Shown here one piece after another: positions 1 to 10,658 of a stretch of DNA of 64,000 nt; position 1 is the first letter of the stretch; every line of letters begins with the position of its first letter. The position numbers were made by a program, and so were the translations under genes. The notes under the pieces were generated by a model, which was not told the origin of the DNA, ran no database searches, and saw only the letters and a list, made by a program, of their open reading frames with translations. The stretch is from Saccopteryx bilineata (taxonomy: Eukaryota; Chordata; Mammalia; Chiroptera; Emballonuridae). The stretch is taken from assembly GCF_036850765.1 (NCBI RefSeq), contig NC_089495.1:119931033-119995032 (forward strand), written 5' to 3'.

Positions 1-846
1 GGAGAAAGAGATGCCGACCCTGGAGCTGGAGCAAGCACCAGAGAAGGAGGCTAACCAGGTTCGCGAGATTCGCTTGGAAATGAAGCAGCCACTGCAGAAG
101 GAATCAGAGGTTCGTGAGTTGCAGCTTGCCCTGGAGATTTCCCAGAGCCAGCTGCTGCAGGAGGCCGGGGCTGAGGCCAGGGCTGACACCACAAAGCCTA
201 TGGAGCAGAAGGCGGAAGCAGCCTGGGGCTCGAGCCCGGCAGTGAGAGCTGGTGTTTTCAGTTCCTCTTTGGAAGATGAAGAGAATCGGGCTAGAGTTGC
301 GATCTACAGTCTCCAGAAGGTGAGAGCCCAGCTGCAAGAAGTACTTACTATGCCCCTGATAGGTCTGCAATTTTGGGACATAAGGGTGAATGCCATCATG
401 CTCTCCAGAGCAGAGATGGAAATGCTAACTGCCATTGCCACATGCTCCTCTTTGGGACAGTGTAAGACCTTCCAGGACAGCAGGGATGAAGGGGGGTGGC
501 TGAGGCCCCATGTGTGTGGACTGATTTCCTGGACTACGACCAGAGTAGGCACTGGCTCCTTTGTTGGATGGACTTACGGATTTTGGACAATGTGAAATAG
601 CCTGATGGGGGTGGGGGACAGCTTTGCTGGAAGCACTCCCCTGCCCCGGTAAGCTTTTCCCATGGCTAGAAAGAAGGCCAAGGACATTTTGCACTTTTGG
701 CAAAGTGCTCAGAGACTGGTGAAGTGTACCTTATAATTGTTGAAATTGTATGATTTGTCATGCTTTTGTAATTGGTATAATGTGCCTAATTTCCTTGTGC
801 AGGAATACTTGTGCTTTAGATTGTGAAGCAAGCAAAAGGGGTGGAA
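1..846 (+). mobile_element. Internal 3' region of an endogenous retrovirus-like (LTR) element
   Basis: This stretch ends in a purine-rich tract (about 829-846, AAGCAAAAGGGGTGGAA) directly followed by TG of an LTR, which is the polypurine-tract/3'-LTR junction of LTR retrotransposons. The 5' part of the element lies outside the window. The body contains one open reading frame (11-595) and then about 250 bases with no coding signal. I see no recognisable protease, reverse transcriptase, integrase or envelope motif, so the element is either non-autonomous or only its 3' end is shown. The family is not identified; an ERVL/MaLR-type element is possible. Confidence 0.6.
11..595 (+). other. Unidentified coiled-coil-like ORF in the LTR-element interior (194 aa)
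   Basis: The first 75 residues are rich in Glu, Gln, Leu, Lys and Ala with leucines spaced as in a coiled coil (LELEQAPEKEANQVREI, LQLALEISQSQLLQE). A second charged stretch lies at residues 88-113 (LEDEENRARVAIYSLQKVRA). The C-terminal third is hydrophobic and Cys/Trp-rich and may be fortuitous. The first ATG follows GGAGAAAGAG, but the same frame is open upstream to the window edge, so the true start may be outside. It may be a gag-like remnant or a host coiled-coil fragment picked up by the element. I do not recognise the family. Confidence 0.35.
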
Positions 847-1481
847 TGTTGGTCAAATAAGTTTGTAAATATGATATATAGGTTTGCTGGCTTATAGTTT
901 GCATTGGGTGTGGGGGACAGGCTGTAAGCAGGCAGTGTCATTATAGCCTAAGGCTTAGTTTTAAGACTAAACCTTTCCCACCCTTAAGTGACTTTGTATC
1001 AGAGACTTCCTTGTTTGTATATTGGATTAAAGGTTTTCATTTCTACACTATAAAATGGTGCAGACCAGGAGCTTGCTCTCTCTGGGTTCCTGAGATTAGC
1101 ATTAGAGGAGAGAGCAGAGAAAGGAGAGCAGATAAAGGCCATGTAGAGGAGAGAAGAGGCAGCCAAGATGGTGGAGTGCTGAAGGAGAAGCCAGTTTGTG
1201 CAGAGTTTGTGCAGAGAGAAGGAGGTGGGAACAAAGGTGAATAAGGCTGGTGAGGTAGAAACCTTTGATTCTAGGAAACTTGGATAAGTCATTTGTGAAC
1301 ACTGAATGAGTGAGTTTGGAGCCCAGTGTGTGTTTTTACTTGCCTACCGGGTGCAAGCTAGGATTAAAGATGATGGCCCACCAGTTCTTGGCTCCATTGT
1401 TTCATTACTGACTGTCCGAATCAAATGTGAACCTGCATGGGCCAGGTGGCTGTGATGGTGACCGTGGCTACTGGCCTTACA
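847..1481 (+). mobile_element. 3' LTR of the retrovirus-like element
   Basis: The LTR begins TGTTGGTCAAATAAG immediately after the polypurine tract and probably ends TTACA (TG...CA). Inside are a TATA box (TATAAAA, 1049-1055) and a variant polyadenylation signal (ATTAAA, about 1363-1368), in the expected U3-R-U5 order. The stretch near 1420-1440 (AATGTGAACCTGCATGG) resembles the end of the LTR at 4348-5337. The last base is uncertain because the 5' LTR is not available for comparison. Confidence 0.6.
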
Positions 1482-3709
1482 ACAATGCAACCAAACCACT
1501 GTTCCATGACTAAAAAGAAATAAATCCATTGTAACTATGTAACTTGAAGAAATCTAAATTTTAAAAAGCTTATTGGTTTTTCAAAGCTATATTATTCCTC
1601 AACTAAATTATAAGGTAAGTTTTCTGTCCCTGCAGAGTGGAGGAACATGTCCTGAACCGCGAGTGTTTTATCTCAGATGCAAATGTCTGAAAATCTCAGG
1701 TGGGGACCAAAAGTTATTTCTGTACTAACCGCCTCTTAACAGAATGAGAATAAAACAAGGCTGGAAGTACAGAGATATGTCTTTTGTGTGTTGTGTCTTT
1801 AAGAACAGCTAAAATCTTTACAATGTTTGGAAGAGATTTAATATGAACAACACATGAGCAGCATACTGATAGAGGAATTTTGTGCATCCTACAGCAATGT
1901 CTTAAGTCCTCAGTACTTCAATAAGAGTCACAATTTAATACTACAGTATTCCATTTATTCAGAAGAGCATTAAGTCAGTGCTAGCAACAGTTCACTAATC
2001 TTTGCTGTCAGTCTTGGGAAATTAATTAAGAAACATTCAAGTTGAATTCATTTCTGCTTTTATGTGACAAGCCACAGGGCTTTAGCTAAAGAGCTAAAGT
2101 GGCTGACTTCCTTTACCATCCTAAAAAAATTACCATTCTAAATATGAGCCAGAGGCATGTAAAAGGCACATGGTGAGTAACCTGTGGTAACTATAAGTCA
2201 GTTCAGTGCTGTTCTTTAAAAGCTTATTAGCATCAGAAAAGCTTTCTCAATAGCAGGCATACCATAGAGAAGAAAACATTCTCAGTGCTAGGAAAATGTG
2301 CTGTGGTGTGGTGTGGGTGGAATCTGTTTTATTCATTTGTGCTGAGCCACAAAGCCTGGTCACCATCCTTTTTCTTCTTGAATACCATTATGTATTTGCT
2401 TGAGTGTGAACTCCAATTAAACTCCAAGTAAGCCAGGTCCATCATTGTAAGAACTGGCAAAATTCAATGAAAGTAACAATCTGACAAAATTACGTTTTGT
2501 ATTTTAGAATGCTTGAGTTAGAACCATATTAAAAAATCAATAAATGGAAAAATGAGCTTCTAACTGGGAAATATTAACACATTGCAGACGGTAACAGGCT
2601 AGAATATAGTAGACGGTACTAAGGCTTCGGTGAAAGCCAATGGAAGTTCAGTGAGTCTTACTCTGAGAGGCAGTGAGAGGGTGCACGGGATAATAAATAT
2701 TATATCAGTTTTTTTCACATGAGAAGGATATTAAATATAATGATGTAGATATCACATCACTTAAAAATAAAAATGAACTAAAGTAAAGCAGTATATAAGA
2801 AATGCCTTGCCGTTAGAACAACCTAATCACACATACCACACACACAGCACAAGTATTTGTTGTGCATCTACTAAGTGCAACAGATAGCAACTACAAAGCC
2901 ATTTAAGACTTCAACCAGGATGCTTAAAATTTATTCGGGAGGGAAAAAAGACAAGTGCATAAAAGGTTAAATAAGAACAATTTCTCTCAATAATTTGAAA
3001 TGATAAAAGTGAGACAAGGGAATAATGTGCTACGGTCATTCTGTGAATCATTGGTGGAACAGATAAAGGATTTAACAGATAAAAGGGTTTAGATGAATGG
3101 AGAGGAAGGCAAAGTATTCCACAATTGCATGAGGGAGAGAAGGGCTTTTGGGAGCAGTAGTCAAACCAGTTTGGCCAGCTTGCCTTTTCCAAGGAAGATT
3201 TAATGTCTGAACTTTTTGAGTGGGATGTTGGGAGACCTGGGCTATACAAACACTTTTGCTGCTTTATGTTCATGGAACCTTGACCAATCCCTTTTCTTCT
3301 TGAGTTTTCTTCCTCATTTGAAACATGAGTATATTATTACCCAAATTTATTTCTGACCACCAGAATTTTTTAAGGACCAAATAACATGAGCTGTGTGAAA
3401 AGCACTATAAAAACTAGCCGAACAAAAAAGTAAGGTGGATGTTGTTGGCAGTACAGGCGAGTTGAAGGACACACGGATGCCATTGAATGAGACAAGGAAT
3501 TCTTAACTGGATTTGATGGGGAGCACCAGGAAGTTTCTGAACAAGAAAGGATCAAAGTGGTGTTTGAAGGTTATTAACTAGACAGAAGTGCAAGGGAACG
3601 GAACTGGAGCCAGAAACTGCAGTGGAAATTAGAGTGGAGTTGAGGCTGAGACTAGAAGGGCCCGCTATTGAGAAAAACCTGTGGAAGGAGGATACAAGAA
3701 GGAAATTAG
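1482..3709. other. Non-coding, probably intronic sequence
   Basis: This stretch is AT-rich and has no open frame with recognisable protein similarity. A weak L2-like piece may lie near 2850-3030 and a weak MIR-like piece near 3340-3400 (AGCTGTGTGAAAAGCAC). No gene, RNA or young repeat is supported here. Confidence 0.5.
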
Positions 3710-3905
3710 GCCTGACCTGTGGTGGCGCAGTGGATAAAGCGTTGACCTGGAACACTGAGGTTGCCAGTTCAAAACCCTGGGCTTGCCTGGTCAGGGCACA
3801 TATGGGAGTTGATGTTTCCTGCTCCTTTCTCCTTCTCTTTCTTTCTCTCTCTCTATCTCTCTCTTTTTGAAAAGTGAATAAATAAAATCTAAAAAAAAAT
3901 TTTTT
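3710..3905 (+). repeat. tRNA-derived SINE, short type (GCCTGACCTGTGG head)
   Basis: The tRNA-like head (TGGCGCAGTGGATAAAGCG) carries an A box, and the B-box-like stretch reads AGTTCAAAACC. A pyrimidine-rich (CTCT)n body and an A-rich tail follow. The same family recurs at 21442, 29913, 33094, 55407 and 62082. It is transcribed by RNA polymerase III and mobilised by L1. Confidence 0.85.
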
Positions 3906-4347
3906 TAAAGGATTGGAAATTTGAAAAAAGAGATATAAAAAAAATCTTGTAGACAGGTTCCAAGAATGGAGGTGCAATTCATTATAGAAGATCAAGAGAG
4001 AGAACCAGTCTAGGGAAAGGAAGTTGGAAAAAATGAGGGAGTCAGTTTAAACACGCTGAGTTCAAGCTCCCTGGAAGATATACCAGGGAGCTGGGTAATA
4101 GGCCTCTGTAACTATGGAATGACTGAGCTGGAGCCAAGACTGAGCTGGTTGTGTTGGATGTCACACACCTGAAATCAGAAGGATGCGTGAGAACTAACGG
4201 GAGAGAGAGTGGAAAGCATAAATTATTGTGCAGTAGAACCTCACACACATTTATAATTCATCAGTTATGTCAAGTGGAATAAAGAAAGGTTACTAGAATA
4301 TCTTTCTGCTAAATATTTGTATAAAGTTTTTTTTGGCTCTTGGTTGC

Positions 4348-5337
4348 TGTAGGGAAAACAGCTGTGTTAGGCTTGCTCACTTGATTTCCAGTGGCAAGCA
4401 CTTCGCATGATTTGTGCATGAGCACGTGGCAGAAAACCATGTGTGTTTGAGTGTGTGTGTGTGTGTGTGCGCGCGCGCAGGTAGCCTATGTAAGGTTATT
4501 GGTACTTTCCCTCCGAATGAATTGCTTGCCCACTGTATGGCCAGCTGTTATGGCCATTCACATGCAGGTTCTCCCTGGATTCGGGCAGAGAGTAGAACAG
4601 TGGAGCCGCAGGATGATGGACCATTCCTTTACTAAAGTCTCGCACTGGCCAATGAGCAAAACACACAGGGAAAACACTTCCCTCTTCATTCAGAGCTCAC
4701 AAAGCCCTGACACATGATCCGGTTCCACAACCAGGAGAATCTTCTCCGGGTTCTTCTAGAATCAAAGTCCCCACCAGTCTCAGTGGAGCTCGCAAAAGCC
4801 CCTCAGTTCTGGTTCCCCATCTGTACACCTTCACTCTCTCTGCACATGGCTTCTCCTTCAGCACTCTGCTCTCACTCTGCAAACATGGCTTCTCTTCTCT
4901 TCCTCCTTCTCTCTCTGCAAAACGACCTGGGCCCACCAAGAGCCCTTCTCCAGCAAACATTAGCAAAACAATGGCCCTTACCAAGGAGGAGTGCAATCCA
5001 CGATTTACAACCAACTGCCCTGCTCTGAGGGCAAGCACACATGCAACTACCCAGCGCCATTTTTAACTCAAAAATTACAAATTTTACAAACTCATTTGCC
5101 CAACACTCAACACCAGGAGGGGGCAGTTTTCCTGATCACTGGCCCAGAACTGCAAGGGCTGGTTTTCCTGTTTGCTCACCTGCTGCCACAAGAAGCAGTT
5201 TTCCCCTACCTGTTTGCTTGTCCACTGTTGCAAGAACACAATAAACGAGAGTGGCCCAACGCCTTTTGACTCCACTGTTCTTCTGTGGTCTGCCCAAATC
5301 CAGTGTGAACCTGCCTGGCCTGACCACCAGCATTACA
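4348..5337 (+). mobile_element. Solitary LTR of an endogenous retrovirus (about 1 kb)
   Basis: The unit starts TGTAGGGAAAACAGC and ends CAGCATTACA. A canonical AATAAA (5240-5245) lies about 95 bases before the end, as in a retroviral R-U5 region. Its last 60 bases (CAGTGTGAACCTGCCTGG) resemble the end of the LTR at 847-1481, suggesting related families. No internal retroviral sequence flanks it, so it is read as a solo LTR. I could not find a convincing 4-6 bp target duplication, so the ends are approximate. Confidence 0.55.
4451..4479. repeat. (TG)n(CG)n microsatellite
   Basis: About 29 bases of uninterrupted alternating purine-pyrimidine, GT repeats passing into GC repeats. It lies inside the LTR. 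Confidence 0.95.
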
Positions 5338-5539
5338 CCTGACACTGTGAGCAGGAATCAGTTGTGACTGATTCACAGTTACAAATGGTTCACAGCATCA
5401 CAGTTACAAATACTAATTAAATATCATTTGTTACATAATTAGAATGTTATAGAAATGTACAAAATTAAGTACATTATTAGAGTTGTCAAATAATACATTA
5501 GGGCTTTTAAACAAATGGGTTTTAAAAGTTGCCTCTTTT

Positions 5540-5910
5540 GGCCCTGGCTGGTTGGCTCAGTGGTAGAGCATTGGCCTGGCATGCAGGAGTCCCGGGTTCG
5601 ATTCCCAGCCAGGGCACACAGAAGCGCCCATCTGCTTCTCCACCGCTCCCCCCTCCTTCCTCTCTGTCTCTCTCTTCCCTTCCCGCAGCTGAGGCTCTAT
5701 TGGAGCAAAGTTGGCCCGGGCGCTGAGGATGGCTCCATGGCCCCTGCCTCAGGCACTAGAATGACTCTGGTTGCAACAGAGCAACGGCCCAGATGGGAGA
5801 GCATCGCCCCCTAGTGGGCATGCCACGTGGATCCTGGTTGGGCGCATGCGAGAGTCTGTTTGACTGCCTCCCTGTTTCCAACTTCGGAAAAATACAAAAA
5901 AAAAAAAAAA
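5540..5910 (+). repeat. tRNA-derived SINE, Rhin-1-like
   Basis: The head GGCCCTGGCTGGTTGGCTCA has a Pol III A box (TGGCTCAGTGG) and B box (GGTTCGATTCC). A body with CAGAAGCGCCCATCTGCTTC and (CT)n follows, then a long poly(A). It is flanked by the 14-bp target duplication AAGTTGCCTCTTTT at 5526-5539 and 5911-5924. The SINE resembles the Rhin-1 family of rhinolophoid bats. Confidence 0.92.
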
Positions 5911-5924
5911 AAGTTGCCTCTTTT

Positions 5925-6749
5925 AAAAATAACTAATAACTAAAACAGGGTGGTTTAATTCCCTCATTTTGTGTGTCCTTTTAGTTGCTTTAAAGCATTT
6001 ACGATAAAGAGACACTTCACATCGTTTTTCAAAATTGTAATGGTTTCCGAGACAGAAGCAATTTATTTTCAGCAAACTCGTAAGTGGGAGAGGGTAGAAA
6101 GAAAGATAGCGTTTGTGAATGTTAATGAGTGAATCATTCACTAAGTATGAGTAGGAGGGTCTCCAGAAGTGCAAGCCAGCTGTTAACAGGGAACAGCTCA
6201 ACAAGGGGCTGGGATCCAGGGGGGAACATATTAAAATAAGGCAAATGAGCAAGGGTCCCAGGCTACTGGAGTGGGTTTATTAGCAGTAGGAGTACACTTA
6301 ACTTAATTTGTTATGGTCAGCCGCTCTTCAGGACCTTGCTGCTATTTTGTTGTGAATGCCCTGGTCTTTTTGAAACTGTTGCTACACGCACTGCCCCCAG
6401 AAGGACAAGCACTAAGCTCCTGTCCTTTGTCCCACTGCATAGATGCCCACTACTTAGCAAGTAGCCACTTGAGCCTCTCTGGCTAGTCACATAAAAACAT
6501 TCATCATTGTTACCAGAAAAGGTGAAAGCTCTAGAACTCCTTATGATCATCACATTGGATAGTTTGTGTTGAAGAACAACCTTGTGGCCCTCAAGGAAGC
6601 CATAGGGCCATTTCACCCAGAAATAAATTCCCAAATTCATGGAGTGTCTATTTGCAGGTGGCTTTAAACTATTAGGACCATACTGTTCATAATAGTAAAT
6701 TAACTCATGTCTTTATTCTTCAGAGCTTCATAGATATCACATATGTCAT
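5925..6749. other. Non-coding intronic-type sequence
   Basis: I see no gene, exon-like frame with paired splice sites or young repeat in this stretch. The minus-strand open frames here have no family resemblance and look like chance. Confidence 0.5.
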
Positions 6750-6962
6750 ATAATAATGACAGCTAATTTGAGTACCTTCTTAAGTATGGTAAGGCATTTT
6801 ACTTGAATTATTTAACACATAGAGACACAAACTGTTAACAAGGTTGTATTATGCCTCAGTTTCATCATCTGTGAGTGTTTAGGTAACTGATTCAAGGTCA
6901 AACAGCTGGTAAGGGTTTAGCCAGGCTGACTACAGAGCCCATGGCACTAACCACTAAGCGGC
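6750..6962 (+). repeat. MIR SINE relic
   Basis: The order of landmarks matches ancient MIR: a GACAGCTAATTTGAGTACCT-like core, CCTCAGTTTCATCATCTGTG, then TCAAGGTCAAACAGCTGGTA and a CACTAACCACTAAGC-like end. It is heavily diverged, as expected for a repeat shared by all mammals. Confidence 0.6.
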
Positions 6963-7426
6963 CCATATCCTATTACATCACACCTGCCTTCTGAGTCTAC
7001 ACTGTAACACTCAAAGATAGTAGTAGGTATCCTAATAGGGAACTTTGTTATATGAAACAAGTTATATACTTTTATATGCACACAGCACCTAAGGAGCCTA
7101 GAATAATTAAAATGGTAAGTTACAGAGATAGGCTAATGTATTCCTGAGAATTATTCTGATTCACCCTTACCAATTGTAATTCCTTGAAGATCATTCAGAG
7201 AGCTTATTACTGCAGTCTGGTATTTCATTTGGACAAGGAGCAGCATAGCTTTCCCCAAATCATTTAATGGACTGCCCTTGTGAAGCACTGAGTTTGGGCT
7301 CTCTTGTTAACTCCTTACAGATAAATGTTATGTTGTGTTTGATTGTCTTTTTCATGGTAACCCCATCTTCCTGAGTCCCAGGGAATGCTGGTTACATAAT
7401 ACTATTTTGTCAAAAAAGAAATAGTA

Positions 7427-7830
7427 GGCCCTGGCCGGTTGGCTCAGCGGTAGAGCGTCGGCCTGGCGTGTGGGGGACCCGGGTTCGATTCCCGGCCAGG
7501 GCACATAGGAGAAGCGCCCATTTGCTTCTCCACCCCCCCCCCCCTCCTTCCTCTCTGTCTCTTCCCTTCCCGCAGCCAAGGCTCCATTGAAGTAAAGATG
7601 GCCCGGGCGCTGGGGATGACTCCTTGGCCTCTGCCCCAGGCGCTAGAGTGGCTCTGGTCGCAACAGAGCGACGCCCTGGAGGGGCAGAGCATCGCCCCCT
7701 GGTGGGCAGAGCGTCGCCCCAGTGGGCGTGCCGGGTGGATCCCGGTCAGGCGCATGCGGGAGTCTGTCTGACTGTCTCTCCCCGTTTCCAGCTTCAGAAA
7801 AATACAAAAAAAAAAAAAAAAAAGAAAAAA
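7427..7830 (+). repeat. tRNA-derived SINE, Rhin-1-like (young copy)
   Basis: The head reads GGCCCTGGCCGGTTGGCTCA with intact A and B boxes, and the body and 3' sequence are close to consensus (TGTCTGACTGTCTCTCCCCG before the tail). AAATAGTA occurs on both sides (7419-7426 and about 7833-7840), part of a longer A-rich target duplication. Low divergence suggests recent insertion. Confidence 0.92.
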
Positions 7831-8031
7831 AAAAATAGTAATGACTTGTGATCACTAAAACCCTGGAAGTAGAATACTGAGCATTTATGAAAACCTCACA
7901 ATCTCAGTCACAGACCAGTTCCACTTTAGTGCTAACAATCACATAAATCTTTGGAGCCATTTCTTAGATGGTAGACTTCAGATTTTGTAAGCTTAAAATT
8001 TTTAAAAGACATGTCACAACAAAATAAAAAA

Positions 8032-8275
8032 CACTGCTCACAAAAATTAGGGGATATTTCAAAATGAATATGAAGGGATAAAAAAAAAGAAGCATTTGAT
8101 TTTTTATTAAACAAGAACATCAGAAAAGCAAACAACAAGTCAAAGAAAGTTGTTCAATTATGCAAATGAGATGCAAAACCAATTTTTGTTTCATAGGTGA
8201 AAATGCACTATACAAAAGGCTGAAAGTACTGGAGTATCTGCACGTTCCCTGATCCCTTAATTTTTGTGAGCAGTG
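8032..8275. mobile_element. Mariner/Tc1-type MITE, 244 bp
   Basis: The ends are inverted repeats: CACTGCTCACAAAAATTAGG on the left and the complement of CCTTAATTTTTGTGAGCAGTG on the right. TA follows the right end, as for mariner insertion; the left flank is AA. The interior has no transposase, so it is non-autonomous. The shorter element at 10191-10267 has the same ends. Confidence 0.75.
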
Positions 8276-9086
8276 TAATTATTTGCCAGCAACAGATAGG
8301 TTTATGTACCCTTTTCTTGAAACATAAAGCACAAAGAAAATGATGGTAACCAAACGCCACAACCTGGACGAAAGCAGAGCACTTTAAAATCTTGTCCTGC
8401 AGGCTCCAAGATGCAAAGCAAGGTCAGACTCTATGAAATATTACATGACCTTATGGAGCTATAATTATTTAGTAAGTCTGGACGACGTACAATCTGTTGT
8501 TGAAAGTGTCTGCTTCATAAAATCCATCACTAAGCAGGCAACAGTATCTCCTTCTATGATATTAGAATTTTTAAAAAATCAAGACAAAGCTTTAAATACA
8601 TGTACTATTTTCTGACACTGTTGCTATACCAATTGGTCAGTGTAGAAATGTGAAACCTATTGGTTTTCTTCCTCTAGGGGTTGTTCTCTTCTAGGGGTCC
8701 TTACAGTGTCACCAGATTCTGTGTCCCTTCCTTTCTCTTTACAGATAGATTATCTTCCACAGGATATAAACAGACTGAATCCTTTTCCTTTGTTCTTACA
8801 GAAGCAGACATTTTAATCTTTTTTTCTCTCTTTACTCTTGGTTTATAAATTACATACATACCTTTTTGTAATTGGCCTTAAATCATCTTTTATATGATGC
8901 AAGCAACTTGCTACTGACCTAGAGAGATACAAGCTTGCTCAATAAAGTATATGAGTAATATCATTTGAAAAAAACAGCGAATTATACCATGCTACAAATA
9001 ATTACAGTAATAATCTGCACTAGGGTTATAAAATGTAGCTAAACATAATATCTCTTTTTTTCAGGCCATTTTCTAACAATGTGAAA
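8276..9086. other. Non-coding intronic-type sequence
   Basis: AT-rich sequence in which I recognise no gene or repeat. The short + strand frame near 8433-8615 has no recognisable similarity. Confidence 0.5.
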
Positions 9087-9470
9087 GGCCCTGGCCAGTT
9101 GACTCAGTTGTAGAACATTGGCCCAGCCTGTGGATGTCCCAGGTTCAATTCCCAGTCAGAGCACACAGGAGAAGTGACCATCTGCTTCTCCACCCCTCCC
9201 CCCTCACTTCTCTCTCTTTCTCTCTCTCTCTCTCTCTTTTCACCTCCTGCAGTCATGACTTGATTAGAGTCAAGTTGGCCCCAGGCACAGGGGATGGCTC
9301 CATGTCCTCTGCCTCAGGCACTAAGAGGAGCTCAGTTGCTAAGCAATGGAGCAATGCCACAGATGAGCAGAGCATCACTCCCTAGTGGACTTGCCTGGTG
9401 GATCCCAGTTAGGGTGCATGTGGGAGTCTGTCTCTTTGCCTTCCTCCTCGCACTGAATAAAAAAAAAAAA
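9087..9470 (+). repeat. tRNA-derived SINE, Rhin-1-like (diverged)
   Basis: The head GGCCCTGGCCAGTTGACTCA has mutations in both Pol III boxes, so this is an older copy. The middle (GGGGATGGCTCCATGTCCTC) and the end (GTGGGAGTCTGTCT) still follow the family, before an A-rich tail. Confidence 0.85.
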
Positions 9471-9689
9471 TTTTTTTAATAATAAACACCTTCATCCTTT
9501 CTCTAAGAAATAGATCTTTATTCCGCCATATGAAAACAGACATTTGGAATAATACATAGCAGATGCTTATTTATTGATAATATTTGCTGAATCTCTCGAA
9601 TGTGCCACACACAATACTGTGGAGGATGGAAGAGACCTAGGATTTGTCCTGCCCTCACTTCCCATAGTCATATATCTTAGCACTGTGTA

Positions 9690-9800
9690 GCATCTTCATA
9701 GTGCTCCTGCTGGGTGGTGAGCCCTCCCGAAGGCACTGAGACAGTGGTGAACAAAACGGGCCCAGTCTATAGAGGGTTTCCATGAGGTAACAGGCAAACA
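9690..9800 (+). repeat. L2 LINE 3'-end relic
   Basis: The stretch GACAGTGGTGAACAAAACGG followed by a TTTCCATGAGGTAACAGG-like segment resembles the conserved 3' end of ancient L2 elements. Only about 110 bases are recognisable. Confidence 0.5.
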
Positions 9801-10190
9801 GATATACAGTGGCAGGAGATCAGACCAGGCTCCCTGGCAGTGGGAGATTTCAGAGTGGCATCCAGTGTGGCCTCAAGTTCCAGAAAGGCCAGGTCCATGC
9901 AAGATCTGAGAAGACCCAAGTCGTGGGAGTTGGCAGCTCACAAATTGTGCCTTGTCACGTGACCCCTTAGGCAGTGACAGTCTTTCAGTTGTGAAGACAG
10001 CCTCACTGTTTTGAGATGAGTCAAGTAACACACCATATATATGAGCAGTCCTGAATTTACTTACATCCCTGTGGAAAGAGATAAAACAGTTGGCAGAGCT
10101 TTATTAGTGAGTACTTAAAAAGAAAGTTAAGAATATAGGCATTGTGAGAGAAGAATAGCTTTCTTTTTTACACCTCATGGGGCTGAAATA

Positions 10191-10267
10191 TACTGCTCAC
10201 ACAAATTAGGGGATATTTCAAACTGAATATGAAGTGATGAACTAGCCCCTAATTTGTGTGAGCAGTA
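10191..10267. mobile_element. 77-bp mariner-type hairpin MITE with TA duplication
   Basis: Two perfectly complementary 22-base arms (TACTGCTCACACAAATTAGG plus GG) flank a loop of about 33 bases, and TA is present on both sides (10189-10190 and 10268-10269). The left 50 bases match the element at 8032-8275, so this looks like an internally deleted relative, comparable in size to the human MADE1 MITE. Confidence 0.85.
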
Positions 10268-10388
10268 TATGTCTCCACTTCAGTTTCCCTGGGGTGTCTC
10301 ATCAACACTCTATGTCACAGTCCCAGGAAGTATGTCACAAAGCTAATGCCCAGCCATCAAAGTGCCAACAAGCAGCTCATTTTATTTT

Positions 10389-10404
10389 CCTCTTCTTCTT
10401 TTTT
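10389..10404. repeat. Target-site duplication, left copy, of the intact L1
   Basis: CCTCTTCTTCTTTTTT, identical to 18243-18258. It directly abuts the poly(T), which is the complement of the L1 poly(A). Confidence 0.92.
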
Positions 10405-10658
10405 TTTTTTTTTTTAATTTTATAATTTTATTTTTTTAATGGGGTGACATCAATAAATCAGGATACATATATTCAAAGATAACAAGTCCAGGTTATCTTG
10501 TCGTTCAATTATGTTGCATACCCACCACCCAAAGTCAGATTGTCCTCTGTCACCTTCTATCTTGTTTTCTTTGTGCCCCTCCCACCCCCTATCCCTCTCC
10601 CATTCCCCCCTCCCCCCCGTAACCACCACACTCTTATCAATGTCTCTTAGTTTCACTA

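Noticed and set aside
5540..5620. tRNA-gene-like sequences with A and B boxes (also at the other SINE heads)
   Set aside because: Each is the head of a SINE followed by the family-specific body and poly(A) tail, not an independent tRNA gene.
7352..7855. Overlapping frames of 70-103 codons on both strands
   Set aside because: They are translations of a Rhin-1-like SINE. The same peptides recur at 26 kb, 40.7 kb, 43.1 kb and 62.3 kb.
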